Shown in pieces: positions 20,630 through 29,702 of a stretch of DNA of 37,328 nucleotides. Origin of the DNA: Salinicola sp. (GTDB lineage Bacteria > Pseudomonadota > Gammaproteobacteria > Pseudomonadales > Halomonadaceae); assembly GCA_002695065.1 (NCBI GenBank), contig NZNW01000029.1, positions 1 through 37,328 on the forward strand, in the 5' to 3' direction. A model generated the notes under the pieces. That model was not told the origin of the DNA, did not search any database, and saw only the letters and a list, made by a program, of their open reading frames with translations. Numbering within the stretch: the stretch's first letter is position 1; each line of letters begins with the position of its first letter. The position numbers and the translations under genes were made by a program.

Positions 20630-21699
20630 GATCGTGGCTCCTGGGTCGAGGATGTCGCCGATTCGGCCTCCTCGCGAGTGCGTCGATTGTAGGACTCCGA
20701 ATAGGCGGCTGAACGCGCGCTCAGCAACGGATCATCGGAGCCAGCGATACCGTCGGGCAGCACCAGCGGGTCGTAGTTGATGTCACGACAGGGGCCGTCG
20801 GCCTGGTCCTGGGCACGGTCGATGGTGACGATGCCGGCATCGATCTGGCGGCGATCCGCCGGCCAGGCCAGGGTGGCATCGTCGGTGGGGTCACCGGGAT
20901 TGGCCACGGTGACGATCAGGTGCCAGCGCTGGGGCCCCTTATCCAGGCGTTCCCGCAAGTCCCGGGACAGAAAATCGGGATCCTGCTTCTGGGCCTCGGT
21001 CATCGGCGTGAAGGGCGCTTCCGGCATCAGCCCCCAGCGTACGAAGTGGGTCGTCCCGCCGGCATCGATGAAGCGGAAGGCATCGAGGCTGTTGTACTCG
21101 ACGTTGACGAAGCTCGAGGAGCGCCGGGCGGTTTTCACCCATGCCAGGAATGGCTTGGTTTCCGGATGGTCGGCAAAGAAGGCCGCCATTTTCGCGGGGT
21201 CCGGCTTGCCGGTTTGCGGATCCGGCTGTGAGGCTTGCAACAGTTCCCAGAACGCCTGTGGCGTCGATACCGGGAATACCGGCATCGCGTTCATCGCGGT
21301 TCGCCACTGCTCGTCGTTCGGCAGTTGGAACTGCAGCGCGAAACTGCGTATCGGCGGCATGCCATCATTGGCGTGCGGGTCTCCCCCGGGGATCGCTAGG
21401 CGGCCGATGAGCGGGCTGACGCGTCCCGTTTCGAAAACCGTGGCGCGGGACAGGCTCTCCGCGTTGCCATTGCTCTCGAAGCTGCCCACCACGCAGTACC
21501 CCTTGGCGTGATTGCGGCGGTAGCCTTCGTGAACGCCGGCGTTGTCCTCCAGCGTATTGATCATCCGATCCGGGGTCAGCCGGCCGGGGTCCAGCCAACC
21601 GCCCACGTAGGCGAAGGCCGTCGCCAGAATGGCGATGACGAGGCCGATGATCGTGAACCTCAATATCAGTTTCGGCGGCGGTGAGGCGTTCTGGGTCAT
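20626..21699 (-). CDS. Membrane-anchored catalase-like haem peroxidase
   Basis: A 357-residue member of the catalase-related (SrpA-like) peroxidase group, with an N-terminal membrane anchor (LILRFTIIGLVIAILATAFA, about 11-31). The haem enzyme part follows: GYRRNHAKGYCVVGSFESNG with the distal His64, FALQFQLPND with the distal Asn, and near the C-terminus LLSARSAAYSESYNRR with the candidate proximal Tyr. It lacks the N- and C-terminal extensions of full catalases. It probably acts in the periplasm on peroxide. ATG 21697-21699 is chosen; the frame up to 21909 runs across the divergent promoters. It is coupled to cytochrome b561, and its promoter carries an ECF-type motif shared with the divergent sigma-factor gene. 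Confidence 0.9.
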   Translation of the reverse strand: MTQNASPPPKLILRFTIIGLVIAILATAFAYVGGWLDPGRLTPDRMINTLEDNAGVHEGYRRNHAKGYCVVGSFESNGNAESLSRATVFETGRVSPLIGRLAIPGGDPHANDGMPPIRSFALQFQLPNDEQWRTAMNAMPVFPVSTPQAFWELLQASQPDPQTGKPDPAKMAAFFADHPETKPFLAWVKTARRSSSFVNVEYNSLDAFRFIDAGGTTHFVRWGLMPEAPFTPMTEAQKQDPDFLSRDLRERLDKGPQRWHLIVTVANPGDPTDDATLAWPADRRQIDAGIVTIDRAQDQADGPCRDINYDPLVLPDGIAGSDDPLLSARSAAYSESYNRRTREEAESATSSTQEPRS

Positions 21700-21733
21700 G
21701 TCTGCTCCGGGCAACGTTGCCTGAGTGGAGCGA

Positions 21734-21762
21734 GTAGGACGCCGCTGCCGACGCTTTATTCC
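21734..21762 (-). promoter_or_regulatory. ECF-type promoter for the catalase-cytochrome b561 operon
   Basis: On the minus strand GGAAT (21762-21758) is followed after exactly 16 bases by CGTCCTAC (21741-21734), 35 bp before the catalase-like start. GGAA and CGTC are the -35 and -10 words of many ECF sigma factors. Confidence 0.85.
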
Positions 21763-21840
21763 CGGTCCTCGTTTTTCCCGGTCTTCATGCGTGCCTGAAT
21801 CCCGGCGCCGGGAGATTGGCGATTCCCTTGACGATGAAAG

Positions 21841-21869
21841 GGAATAGAATTGCCGTCGGTTCGTCCTAC
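21841..21869 (+). promoter_or_regulatory. ECF-type promoter for the sigma factor gene
   Basis: GGAAT (21841-21845), exactly 16 bases, then CGTCCTAC (21862-21869), 31 bp before the sigma factor ATG. It is the same motif as the divergent catalase promoter, implying autoregulation. Confidence 0.85.
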
Positions 21870-21899
21870 AGCGACTTCCTTCGATACGCTGGAACCTCC

Positions 21900-22421
21900 A
21901 TGAATCCACCCGATGACGATCAACTGCGTGAACTACTGCCCCGTTTGCGGCGCTTTGCCGTGTCGCTGACCCAGAATCCCAGCGATGCCGATGACCTGGT
22001 GCAGTCGACGCTGGAAAAGGCCATCAGCCACTGGCAGCGCCGCCGCGCCGATGGCGACCTGCGCGCCTGGCTGTTCTCGATCCTGTACCGTCAGTTCATC
22101 GACGGTCGCCGTCGCGCCGGTCGCTACGCGCGGCTCATGCAGCTGTTCACCGGCGAGCCCCAGACCAGCGCCTCGGCGGAAGATATCGTCGTGGCCAATG
22201 CCACCTGGGAGGCGTTCGATCGACTGCCTCCCGAGCATCGCGCCCTGCTCATGCTCGTCTCGGTGGAGGGGCTGAGCTACCGCGAGGTGAGCGAAACCCT
22301 GGACATTCCGATGGGTACGGTGATGTCGCGACTCTCCAGAGCGCGTCGTTCCCTGCGCGAGCTGGATGAAGGAGAACCGCGCGAGAAGCGTCCGGCACCG
22401 TCACTCAGGAGGCTCAAATGA
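21900..22421 (+). CDS. ECF-family RNA polymerase sigma factor
   Basis: A 173-residue group IV sigma factor. Region 2 is at RRFAVSLTQNPSDADDLVQS and AWLFSILYRQFIDGRRRAGR (core binding and -10 recognition). Region 4 is at ALLMLVSVEGLSYREVSETL followed by DIPMGTVMSRLSRARRSLRE (-35 recognition helix-turn-helix). The start at ATG 21900 fits the family; codons upstream to 21816 fall in the promoter. It overlaps the anti-sigma gene by 4 bp. With identical promoters before itself and the divergent catalase-cytochrome b561 operon, it most likely controls a periplasmic peroxide or oxidative stress response. Confidence 0.94.
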   Translation: MNPPDDDQLRELLPRLRRFAVSLTQNPSDADDLVQSTLEKAISHWQRRRADGDLRAWLFSILYRQFIDGRRRAGRYARLMQLFTGEPQTSASAEDIVVANATWEAFDRLPPEHRALLMLVSVEGLSYREVSETLDIPMGTVMSRLSRARRSLRELDEGEPREKRPAPSLRRLK

Positions 22422-23227
22422 ATCCGAATCGACCTACCGAACAGCACCTGCACGCCTATCTCGACGATCAGCTGGACGCCGAGCGTCGGCAGTGGGTGGC
22501 AACCTGGCTCCAGGCCAACCCGGAACGGGCGGCGGAACTCGAGGCGTGGCGCAGGAACAGCCAACACTTGCGCGCGCGGTACGCCAATCCCGAACAGTGG
22601 CCGGCCAATGCCTCGCTCGATCCGGCCGCGATCCGGCGTCGCCAGCGGGCCGGGCAACGGCGCTGGCTGGCCACGGCCGCCATGCTGGTGATGACCCTGG
22701 GCATCGGCCTGAGCGGCGGCTGGACGATGCGCGACATGACGACTCCGGCCTCGCCACCGCCGATGGCGGATGCCGTTCAGGCCTACCGCCTGTTCACCGA
22801 CAGCGTCTCGTTCGACGGGAACACGGCCATCGACGGGAACAGCGTTGTCGGCGTCAGCGATACCGCCGTCCCCGAACCAGGCGCCAATAGTCGCGAGAAG
22901 ATCGTCAAGCTGTTTCAGGCCCATTTCAGTGACGGGATCATGCCCCCGGATCTCAGCGCCGCCGGCCTGGAGATGACCGACGCCCGGCTGCTGGCCACCG
23001 ATCAAGGGCCTGCCGCCATGGTGGTCTATCGCGATCGGACCGGGCGCCAGATGATGATGTATATCCGCCCGCCGGGGGCGGGCCATCACATGCTGGAACC
23101 GGGCAAGCGGGTCGACGGTCAGCTCATGGCGCAGTACTGGTCGAAGGGCAACTACAACTATGCCGTCGTCAGCCGGCCGGACGACCCCAACGCCGCCATG
23201 CTGGAGCAGATGCTGCGGGAGAGTTGA
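22418..23227 (+). CDS. Transmembrane anti-sigma factor
   Basis: A 269-residue protein coupled to the ECF gene (ATGA overlap). The N-terminal cytosolic segment EQHLHAYLDDQLDAERRQWV and LQANPERAAELEAWRRNSQH (residues 8-50) is typical of anti-sigma domains but lacks the zinc-binding HxxxCxxC motif. One transmembrane helix (about 87-108, WLATAAMLVMTLGIGLSGG) leads to a periplasmic domain of about 160 residues (QAYRLFTDSVSFDG, GLEMTDARLL, GPAAMVVYRDRTGRQMMMYI). The periplasmic part probably senses the signal and releases the sigma factor; the nature of the signal is not visible. Methionine-rich stretches (QMMMYI, GHHMLEP) could respond to oxidation, a speculation. Confidence 0.9.
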   Translation: MNPNRPTEQHLHAYLDDQLDAERRQWVATWLQANPERAAELEAWRRNSQHLRARYANPEQWPANASLDPAAIRRRQRAGQRRWLATAAMLVMTLGIGLSGGWTMRDMTTPASPPPMADAVQAYRLFTDSVSFDGNTAIDGNSVVGVSDTAVPEPGANSREKIVKLFQAHFSDGIMPPDLSAAGLEMTDARLLATDQGPAAMVVYRDRTGRQMMMYIRPPGAGHHMLEPGKRVDGQLMAQYWSKGNYNYAVVSRPDDPNAAMLEQMLRES

Positions 23228-23275
23228 GTCGTGAGGCACGGCTCATCTCGGCATCGTTTTTCTCGGCGAGCATGA

Positions 23276-24349
23276 CTAAGTCACGGCCGCTCCAAGCGGC
23301 CAGGCGATGACGAATGCACTGCCCCCTCGCCCCGTGGGCCGGCAAATCGCCTGGCCGCCGTGTGCCTCGGCGATGGCCCTGACCACGGCCAACCCCAGGC
23401 CACTGCCGCCGCTCTTGCGCGAGCGTGAGGGGTCGCCACGGCGAAAGGCCTCGAAGATGTCGGCGGCCAGGGCGCTGTCGATGCCGGGGCCGTCGTCCTC
23501 CACGATCAGCCGGCAGTCGCCGTCGGCCTGCTCAAGGCGCACTTGCAGGGTGCCTGGATCGGCATGGCGCAGGGCGTTTTCCAGCAGCGCCATCAGCGCC
23601 TGGCGCAGACGCACCGGGTCGCACTTCACCCTCAGGTTCGCCTCGAATTCACTACGCAGGTGGAAACCCTTTTCCGCCAGTGGCGCGGCGAAGGCCTGCA
23701 GAACGCTGCCGAGTTCCTGAGCTAGATCCACCTCGGCCCGTTGCAGCTCCAGATGGCCACTGTCGTTGAGGCTCAATACCCGCAGATCCTCGATCAGCCG
23801 GTTCAGCCCTTCCACTTGGCCCAGCAGGCCCTCGAACAGCTCGCTGCTGGGCGTGAACACGCCTTCCGAAAGGCCCTGCAAGCGGCCGCGCAAAATGGTC
23901 ACCGGCGTGCGGAGCTCATGGGCAATGGCGGCGTTCCAGAACTCGCGCTCGCGGGTCATGCTCTGCAGGCGCTCGGCCATGGCGTTGAAGTCGCGCACCA
24001 GCTGTGCCGTCTCGCCCATGGCCCGTTCGTCCATCCGCGCACGCGCGGTCAGCCTGCCCTGGGCCACTTCGCGCAGGCTGTACGCCACCGAATTCAATGG
24101 CGTGAGCAGGCGCCGCGACAGGCGAATGGCGAAGAACACTGCCATGCCGAGCGCGGCAACGATGGTACAGCCGATCCAGATCATCTCCACCCGCGAGGGT
24201 ATCCAGGTGTCGGATATGCTTTCCGGCAGATAGGCGATGGCAATGGCGTAGAAGACATAGGAGCCGCATACGGACATCAGGATGATGCCCAGCGCCATCA
24301 CCGCCAGGGACTGGATGATCTGCCGGCGCAGGCCCGGGGCACGCTTCAT
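23276..24349 (-). CDS. Sensor histidine kinase, AdeS/BaeS-like
   Basis: A 357-residue membrane kinase. Two transmembrane helices (about 12-34 and 55-75) flank a short periplasmic loop. Then come HAMP (RRLLTPLNSVAYSLREVAQG), the dimerisation/phosphoacceptor helix FWNAAIAHELRTPVTIL with His144, an N-box in LMALLENALRHADPG, and G-boxes VEDDGPGID and GGSGLGLAVVRAIAEAHGG. The start overlaps the stop of the response regulator by 4 bp. With the regulator it lies divergent to an RND efflux operon, the same layout as AdeRS-AdeAB, so it most likely tunes that pump. The length matches AdeS. Confidence 0.92.
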   Translation of the reverse strand: MKRAPGLRRQIIQSLAVMALGIILMSVCGSYVFYAIAIAYLPESISDTWIPSRVEMIWIGCTIVAALGMAVFFAIRLSRRLLTPLNSVAYSLREVAQGRLTARARMDERAMGETAQLVRDFNAMAERLQSMTREREFWNAAIAHELRTPVTILRGRLQGLSEGVFTPSSELFEGLLGQVEGLNRLIEDLRVLSLNDSGHLELQRAEVDLAQELGSVLQAFAAPLAEKGFHLRSEFEANLRVKCDPVRLRQALMALLENALRHADPGTLQVRLEQADGDCRLIVEDDGPGIDSALAADIFEAFRRGDPSRSRKSGGSGLGLAVVRAIAEAHGGQAICRPTGRGGSAFVIAWPLGAAVT

Positions 24350-25074
24350 GGCTCGACACCGAAGCGATAACCCACGCCCCAGACACTGGTTGGCACGCCC
24401 TGAATGCCGAGGGCTTCGAGCTTCTTGCGCAACTTGCTAACGTGGCTGTCCACGGTGCGCTCCAGGGTATCGCCTTCGGGCAGGCAGCTCTCCAGCAGCT
24501 CAGTGCGGCTGAACGCCCGCTTGGGCGCGCGCATCAGGCAGGCCAGCAGCTTGAACTCGGTCAGGGTCAGCGCCAGCGGGTGCGTCTGCCCGCCCTGGCT
24601 GACGCTGGCGTGGTGGCTCTCCAGATCGATCTCGAAGGCACCGACGCGCAGCACCTGCGCGGCGGCGGGCGCGCTCGCCCGGGTGCGTCGCAGCACCGCC
24701 TCCACCCGCGCCGCCACCTCGGCCGGGTTGAAGGGCTTGACCACATAGTCGTCTGCGCCCAGGCGCAGCCCCATCAGCTTGTCGATGTCCTGATCGAGCG
24801 CGGTGAGCATGATCACCGGGGTGTCGCCCCGCGAGCGGATTTCGCTGAGCACCTTCCAGCCATCGATGAGTGGCATCTGTACGTCGAGCAGGATCAGATC
24901 CGGCTTGAGGGTCTGGTGCAGGGAGAGAGCGGCCTGGCCGTCGGCGGCGTGGCGGGTACGCAGGCCGCTGCGCTGCAGATAGGCGGCGAGAATCTCGGCG
25001 ATCTCGGCTTCGTCTTCGGCGATCAGCACCAGCCCCTGGGCGGGTGCACCGGGTCGCGCTTGGGCGTCAGACAT
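24346..25074 (-). CDS. OmpR-family response regulator, AdeR/BaeR-like
   Basis: A 242-residue regulator. The receiver domain has the acidic pair at 20-22 (LIAEDEAEIAEILAAYL), phospho-acceptor Asp64 in LILLDVQMPLIDGWKV, and Thr/Lys switch residues in VIMLTALDQD and DYVVKPFNPAEV. The C-terminal OmpR winged helix runs LTLTEFKLLACLMRAPKRAF to RTVDSHVSKLRKKLEALGIQ and VWGVGYRF. It is cotranscribed with its kinase and divergent from the efflux adaptor. The 150-bp spacer (25075-25230) contains GGCGCT...AGCGC-type dyads but no clear direct repeat I could assign. Confidence 0.93.
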   Translation of the reverse strand: MSDAQARPGAPAQGLVLIAEDEAEIAEILAAYLQRSGLRTRHAADGQAALSLHQTLKPDLILLDVQMPLIDGWKVLSEIRSRGDTPVIMLTALDQDIDKLMGLRLGADDYVVKPFNPAEVAARVEAVLRRTRASAPAAAQVLRVGAFEIDLESHHASVSQGGQTHPLALTLTEFKLLACLMRAPKRAFSRTELLESCLPEGDTLERTVDSHVSKLRKKLEALGIQGVPTSVWGVGYRFGVEP

Positions 25075-25246
25075 GGTCGGGCTCGATGACGGCGGCGCTC
25101 AATGTTAGCGCGCCCTCCATGCTTTCTCCATCGCCCCTCGACACCCTCTCGATAGCGCTACGTCAGACTGCCGCCACGCTCCTCGCCCGCCGCGGCGGAC
25201 GGATCGAAGAGCGTGTTCACTGAGGTGGGATATGGCGAGGCGGGGA

Positions 25247-26524
25247 ATGAACCGAAGAGATCGACAGCAGCGCACCGGAAAACCAGCAGCGTATGCCACG
25301 CCTTGCCGGCGTCACCGGTGGGGGCCGAGCCTCTGGCTGCGGCTGTCGCGGGAGCTGGGGTCGCGCGCGCTGAGGCTGGTCAGCGTCGGACGGCTGGCGC
25401 TGGCTGGCATGGCCATGGCCGGGCTGGCCGGCTGCAACCCCCACGCCGACACCTCCGCGCCCTCAGCCGCGCCGATCCCGGTTTCGGTGATGACGCTGGA
25501 AGCTCACGAGCTGTGGGTGCATGAAGCGCTGCCCGGGCGCGTGGCCGCCGTGCGCAGCGCCGAGGTGCGCGCCCAGGTCTCCGGCATCGTCAAGCGACGG
25601 CTGTTCGAGGAGGGCAGCCAGGTCGAAGCCAGCACGACGCTCTTCCAGATCGATCCGGCAACCTTCGAGGCCGAGGTCGACGTCGCCGCGGCGGCGCTGC
25701 AACGGGCCCAGGCGACGCTGACCCAGGCCCGCACCAAGGCTGAGCGTCTGACCACGCTGAGACGCAGTGAGGCGATCAGCCGCCAGGCCTACGACGACGC
25801 CATCGCGCTGCGCGATCAGGCCGCCGCGGATGTGACCCAGGCCAGAGCGACGCTGGCAAGGCGCCAGCTGGACCTGCGCTTCGCCAGCGTCGAGGCACCG
25901 ATCGCCGGGCGCATCGACCAGGCAATGGTCAGCGAAGGCGCGCTGGTCTCATCCGCCGATACCACGCCCATGGCGCGCATCCAGCAGATCGATCAGGTCT
26001 ACGTCGACGTGCGCCAGCCCGCCTCGCGCCTGGAGACGTTGCGCCAGCAGGCCGGCTCGGCGACGCCGGAACCGAACGTGGAGATCCTCGGCAGCGACGG
26101 CAAGCCCCTGGGCCTGCGCGGGCGCATCCTGTTCTCCGGCATCCAGGTGGATGCCGGCACCGGCGACGTGCTGCTGCGCGTGCGGGTGGACAACCCGCAG
26201 CACCGCCTGCTGCCCGGTCTCTACGTGCAGGCGCGGATTCCCCGCGCGCATTACCCCGCCGCGCTGAGCGTGCCGCAGCAGGCGGTGACCCGCACGGCGG
26301 GCCAGGCCAGCGTGTGGGTGGTCGATGGCCAGGACCAGGTACGCCAGGTACCCGTCGAACTCGGCGAGCTGGTCGCGGGCCGCTACCGCGTGGTGTCCGG
26401 GCTCAGCGCCGGGCAGCAGGTGGTCATCGAGGGCATCGAGCGCCTGAGACCCGAGACTCAGGTCGCCACGCGCCCCTGGCAGCCCGCTGCCAGCGGCGAA
26501 CCCCTTAGCGCCGCCGCGCGCTGA
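25247..26524 (+). CDS. RND efflux periplasmic adaptor (membrane fusion protein), AdeA/MexA-like
   Basis: A 425-residue lipoprotein that links the inner-membrane RND pump to an outer-membrane channel. The lipobox LAGMAMAGLAGC puts the lipidated Cys at about residue 63, so the leader is long. ATG 25247 with GAGG six bases before it is chosen, 25232 is possible, and a shorter start cannot be excluded. Then follow the membrane-proximal barrel (LPGRVAAVRSAEVRAQVSGI), lipoyl and coiled-coil hairpin (LQRAQATLTQARTKAERLTT... RQAYDDAIALRDQAAADVTQ), FASVEAPIAGRIDQAMVSEG, and the beta-barrel LLPGLYVQARI. The pump gene follows 17 bp later. Confidence 0.92.
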   Translation: MNRRDRQQRTGKPAAYATPCRRHRWGPSLWLRLSRELGSRALRLVSVGRLALAGMAMAGLAGCNPHADTSAPSAAPIPVSVMTLEAHELWVHEALPGRVAAVRSAEVRAQVSGIVKRRLFEEGSQVEASTTLFQIDPATFEAEVDVAAAALQRAQATLTQARTKAERLTTLRRSEAISRQAYDDAIALRDQAAADVTQARATLARRQLDLRFASVEAPIAGRIDQAMVSEGALVSSADTTPMARIQQIDQVYVDVRQPASRLETLRQQAGSATPEPNVEILGSDGKPLGLRGRILFSGIQVDAGTGDVLLRVRVDNPQHRLLPGLYVQARIPRAHYPAALSVPQQAVTRTAGQASVWVVDGQDQVRQVPVELGELVAGRYRVVSGLSAGQQVVIEGIERLRPETQVATRPWQPAASGEPLSAAAR

Positions 26525-26540
26525 GTTCGGAGAGATCGTC

Positions 26541-29500
26541 ATGCCGCAGCTCTTCATCAACCGCCCGGTATTCGCCTGGGTCATCGCCCTGTTCATCGTG
26601 CTGGTCGGGGTCATCGCCATCCCGCAATTGCCCATCGCCCGCTACCCCTCGGTGGCGCCGCCCTCGGTCAGTCTCACCGCCACCTACCCGGGGGCCACGC
26701 CGCAGACCCTCAACGACTCGGTGGTGGGCCTGATCGAGCGCGAACTCTCGGGGGTCAAGAACCTGCTCTACTTCGAGTCCTCGGTGGATGCCTCGGGCAG
26801 TGCGCAGATCACCGCCACCTTCAAGCCGGGCACCAATCCCGAGCTGGCCCAGGTGGACGTGCAGAACCGCATCAGGGCGGTCGAGTCACGCCTGCCCCAG
26901 GCCGTGCGCCAGAACGGCCTGGAGGTGGAGTCGGCCGCCTCCAACTTTCTGATGATGGTCGGCATGACCTCGCCCAACGGCCAGTTTGATGAGATCGCGC
27001 TGAACGACTACCTGGCGCGCAATATCGTCCAGGAGCTGCGTCGTATCGACGGCGTGGGGCGCGTGCAGCTGTTCGGCGCCGAGCAGGCGATGCGCGTCTG
27101 GGTCGACCCGCACAAGCTCACCGCTTACGGGCTGACCATGAACGACCTGGCCCAGGCGATCGAACAGCAGAATACCCCGATCGCTCCCGGCCGGATCGGT
27201 GACGAGCCAACCGTGCAGGGCCAGCGCGTGACCGTGCCGCTGACCGTACAAGGGCAACTCTCCACCCCGGAACAGTTCGCCGCCATCGTGCTGCGCGCGA
27301 GCGCCGATGGCGCCAAGGTGGTGCTCGGCGACGTGGCCCGGGTCGAGCTGGGCGCGCAGTCCTATGGCTTTTCCAACCGCGAGAACGGGGTGGCGGCGAC
27401 CAGTGCCGCCATTCAGCTCTCGCCCGGCGCCAATGCCGTGCGCACCGCATCGGCGGTGCGTGAGCGCCTGGCCGAGCTGGCGCCGAGCCTGCCGGTGGGC
27501 ATGGCCTACTCGGTGCCGTTCGACACCGCGCCCTTCGTCAAGGTCTCCATCGAGAAGGTGGTCCACACCCTGTTCGAGGCCATGGCGCTGGTGTTCCTGG
27601 TGATGCTGCTGTTCCTGCAGAACCTGCGCTATACGCTGATCCCGGCCATCGTCGCCCCCATCGCGCTGCTCGGCACCTTCGCGGTGATGCTGCTGGCCGG
27701 CTTCTCGATCAACTCGCTAACCATGTTCGGCATGGTGCTGGCCATCGGCATCATCGTCGACGACGCCATCGTGGTGGTGGAGAACGTCGAGCGGCTGATG
27801 GCCACCCAGGGCCTGTCGCCAAAAGAAGCGACCATGCGGGCGATGCGGGAGATCACCGGGGCGATCATCGGTATCACCCTGGTGCTCACCGCCGTATTCA
27901 TCCCCATGGCCTTCGGCAGCGGCTCGGTGGGGGTGATCTACCAGCAGTTCACCCTGTCGATGGCGGTATCGATCCTGTTCTCGGCCTTCCTCGCCCTGAG
28001 CCTGACTCCGGCGCTGTGTGCCACGCTGCTGCGCCCGGTAAGCGCGGATCATCATGCCAAGCGCGGCTTCTTCGGCGCCTTCAACCGCGGCTTCGAGCGC
28101 CTCACGGCGAACTACAGTACGCGGGTGACGCGCCTGCTCGGGCGCAGCGGGCGGATGATGGCGCTCTTCGCCGTGCTCTGCGCGGTGCTGGCCTTCGCGG
28201 CCACGAGGCTGCCGTCGTCCTTCCTGCCCGACGAGGACCAGGGCTACTTCATGACCTCCATCCAGTTGCCCACCGGCGCCACCAGCGAACGCACGCTGGA
28301 AGTGGTCAAGGCCTACGAGGCGCACGTGGCCACGCGCCCGGCGCTGGATGCCAATCTGGTAGTGCTGGGCTTCAGTTTCTCCGGCTCCGGCCCCAACGCG
28401 GCCATCGCCTTCACCATGCTCAAGGAGTGGGATCAGCGCGACGGCGCCACCGCCGCCGAGGAAGCCGAGCTGGCGCAGCAGGCCATGGCGGACAACGTCG
28501 AGGGTACGGTGATGAGCCTGATGCCGCCGGCGATCGACGAGCTGGGTACGTCATCCGGTTTCAGCCTGTTCCTGCAGGATCGCGCCAACCGGGGCGAGGC
28601 CGCGCTGATGGACGCCCAGGCGCAGCTGACGGCACTGGCCGCACAGAGCAAGCTCGTCAGCGATGTCTACCCCGATGGCCTGCCCCCCGGCGAGAGCATC
28701 CGTCTGGAGATCGACCGCCAGAAGGCCGAAGCCATGGGGCTGTCCTTCGCCGCCGTGAGCAACACGCTGTCGGCGGCCATGGGCTCGCTCTACGTCAACG
28801 ACTTCCCCAATGCCGGGCGCATGCAGCAGGTGATCGTGCAGGCCGACGCCCCGGCGCGCATGCAGCTCGACGACGTGCTCGGCCTGCGCGTGCGTAACGC
28901 CAGCGGCGGCATGGTGGCGCTGCGCGAGGTGGTGACGCCGGTATGGGGTGAGATGCCGCAGCAGATGCTGCGCTTCCAGGGCTTTCCCGCCGTGCGCATC
29001 GCCGGGGGCGCCGCGCCGGGTGTTTCCAGCGGTGCGGCGATGGCCGAGATGGAGCGCCTGGTGGCGCAGTTGCCACCGGGCTACGCCGTGGCCTGGACCG
29101 GGCAGTCGCTGCAGGAGCGCCAGTCGGCGGCGCAGGCGCCAATGCTGATGGCGCTCTCGGCGCTGGTGGTGTTCCTGGTGCTGGCGGCGCTCTACGAGAG
29201 CTGGTCGATCCCGCTGTCGGTGATGCTGGTGGTACCGCTGGGCCTGCTCGGCGCGGTAGCCGCGGTGATGCTGCGCGGCCTGCCCAACGATGTGTTCTTC
29301 AAGGTGGGGATCATCACCCTCATCGGCCTGTCGGCGAAGAACGCCATCCTGATCGTCGAGTTCGCCCGCCGGCTGCACGCCGAAGGCCGCCCGCTGGTGG
29401 AATCCGCCATGACCGCCGCACGCTTGCGCCTGCGCCCGATCCTGATGACCTCGCTGGCCTTCACCCTCGGCGTGGTGCCGTTGATGCTGGCCTCCGGCGC

Positions 29501-29660
29501 CAGCGCCGAAACCCAGCACGCCATCGGCACCGGCGTGTTCGGCGGCATGCTCAGCGGCACCCTGCTGGCAGTGTTCTTCGTACCGGCGTTCTTCGTCTTC
29601 GTCATCGGCACCCAGGAACGCTTCAGCGCCTGGCGCGCACGGCGTCGCCGCGGGTCCTGA
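26541..29660 (+). CDS. RND multidrug efflux pump (HAE1 family), AdeB/MexB-like
   Basis: A 1039-residue proton-driven exporter with 12 transmembrane helices and two large periplasmic loops. The start, FINRPVFAWVIALFIVLVGV, is typical. The proton relay pair falls exactly at Asp407 and Asp408 in IGIIVDDAIVVVENVERLM. The second half repeats the fold, with a GIITLIGLSAKNAILIVEFA segment containing the conserved Lys. Substrates are likely amphiphilic drugs and biocides, but cannot be derived from sequence. The gene follows the adaptor closely, with a GGAGAG ribosome site, and precedes a DHA2 exporter by 42 bp. No outer-membrane channel gene is in the operon, so TolC/OprM must come from elsewhere. 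Confidence 0.95.
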   Translation: MPQLFINRPVFAWVIALFIVLVGVIAIPQLPIARYPSVAPPSVSLTATYPGATPQTLNDSVVGLIERELSGVKNLLYFESSVDASGSAQITATFKPGTNPELAQVDVQNRIRAVESRLPQAVRQNGLEVESAASNFLMMVGMTSPNGQFDEIALNDYLARNIVQELRRIDGVGRVQLFGAEQAMRVWVDPHKLTAYGLTMNDLAQAIEQQNTPIAPGRIGDEPTVQGQRVTVPLTVQGQLSTPEQFAAIVLRASADGAKVVLGDVARVELGAQSYGFSNRENGVAATSAAIQLSPGANAVRTASAVRERLAELAPSLPVGMAYSVPFDTAPFVKVSIEKVVHTLFEAMALVFLVMLLFLQNLRYTLIPAIVAPIALLGTFAVMLLAGFSINSLTMFGMVLAIGIIVDDAIVVVENVERLMATQGLSPKEATMRAMREITGAIIGITLVLTAVFIPMAFGSGSVGVIYQQFTLSMAVSILFSAFLALSLTPALCATLLRPVSADHHAKRGFFGAFNRGFERLTANYSTRVTRLLGRSGRMMALFAVLCAVLAFAATRLPSSFLPDEDQGYFMTSIQLPTGATSERTLEVVKAYEAHVATRPALDANLVVLGFSFSGSGPNAAIAFTMLKEWDQRDGATAAEEAELAQQAMADNVEGTVMSLMPPAIDELGTSSGFSLFLQDRANRGEAALMDAQAQLTALAAQSKLVSDVYPDGLPPGESIRLEIDRQKAEAMGLSFAAVSNTLSAAMGSLYVNDFPNAGRMQQVIVQADAPARMQLDDVLGLRVRNASGGMVALREVVTPVWGEMPQQMLRFQGFPAVRIAGGAAPGVSSGAAMAEMERLVAQLPPGYAVAWTGQSLQERQSAAQAPMLMALSALVVFLVLAALYESWSIPLSVMLVVPLGLLGAVAAVMLRGLPNDVFFKVGIITLIGLSAKNAILIVEFARRLHAEGRPLVESAMTAARLRLRPILMTSLAFTLGVVPLMLASGASAETQHAIGTGVFGGMLSGTLLAVFFVPAFFVFVIGTQERFSAWRARRRRGS

Positions 29661-29702
29661 CACGTCCCGGCACTCTCTCACGCCCGACAATGGAGGAGCG
29701 CG

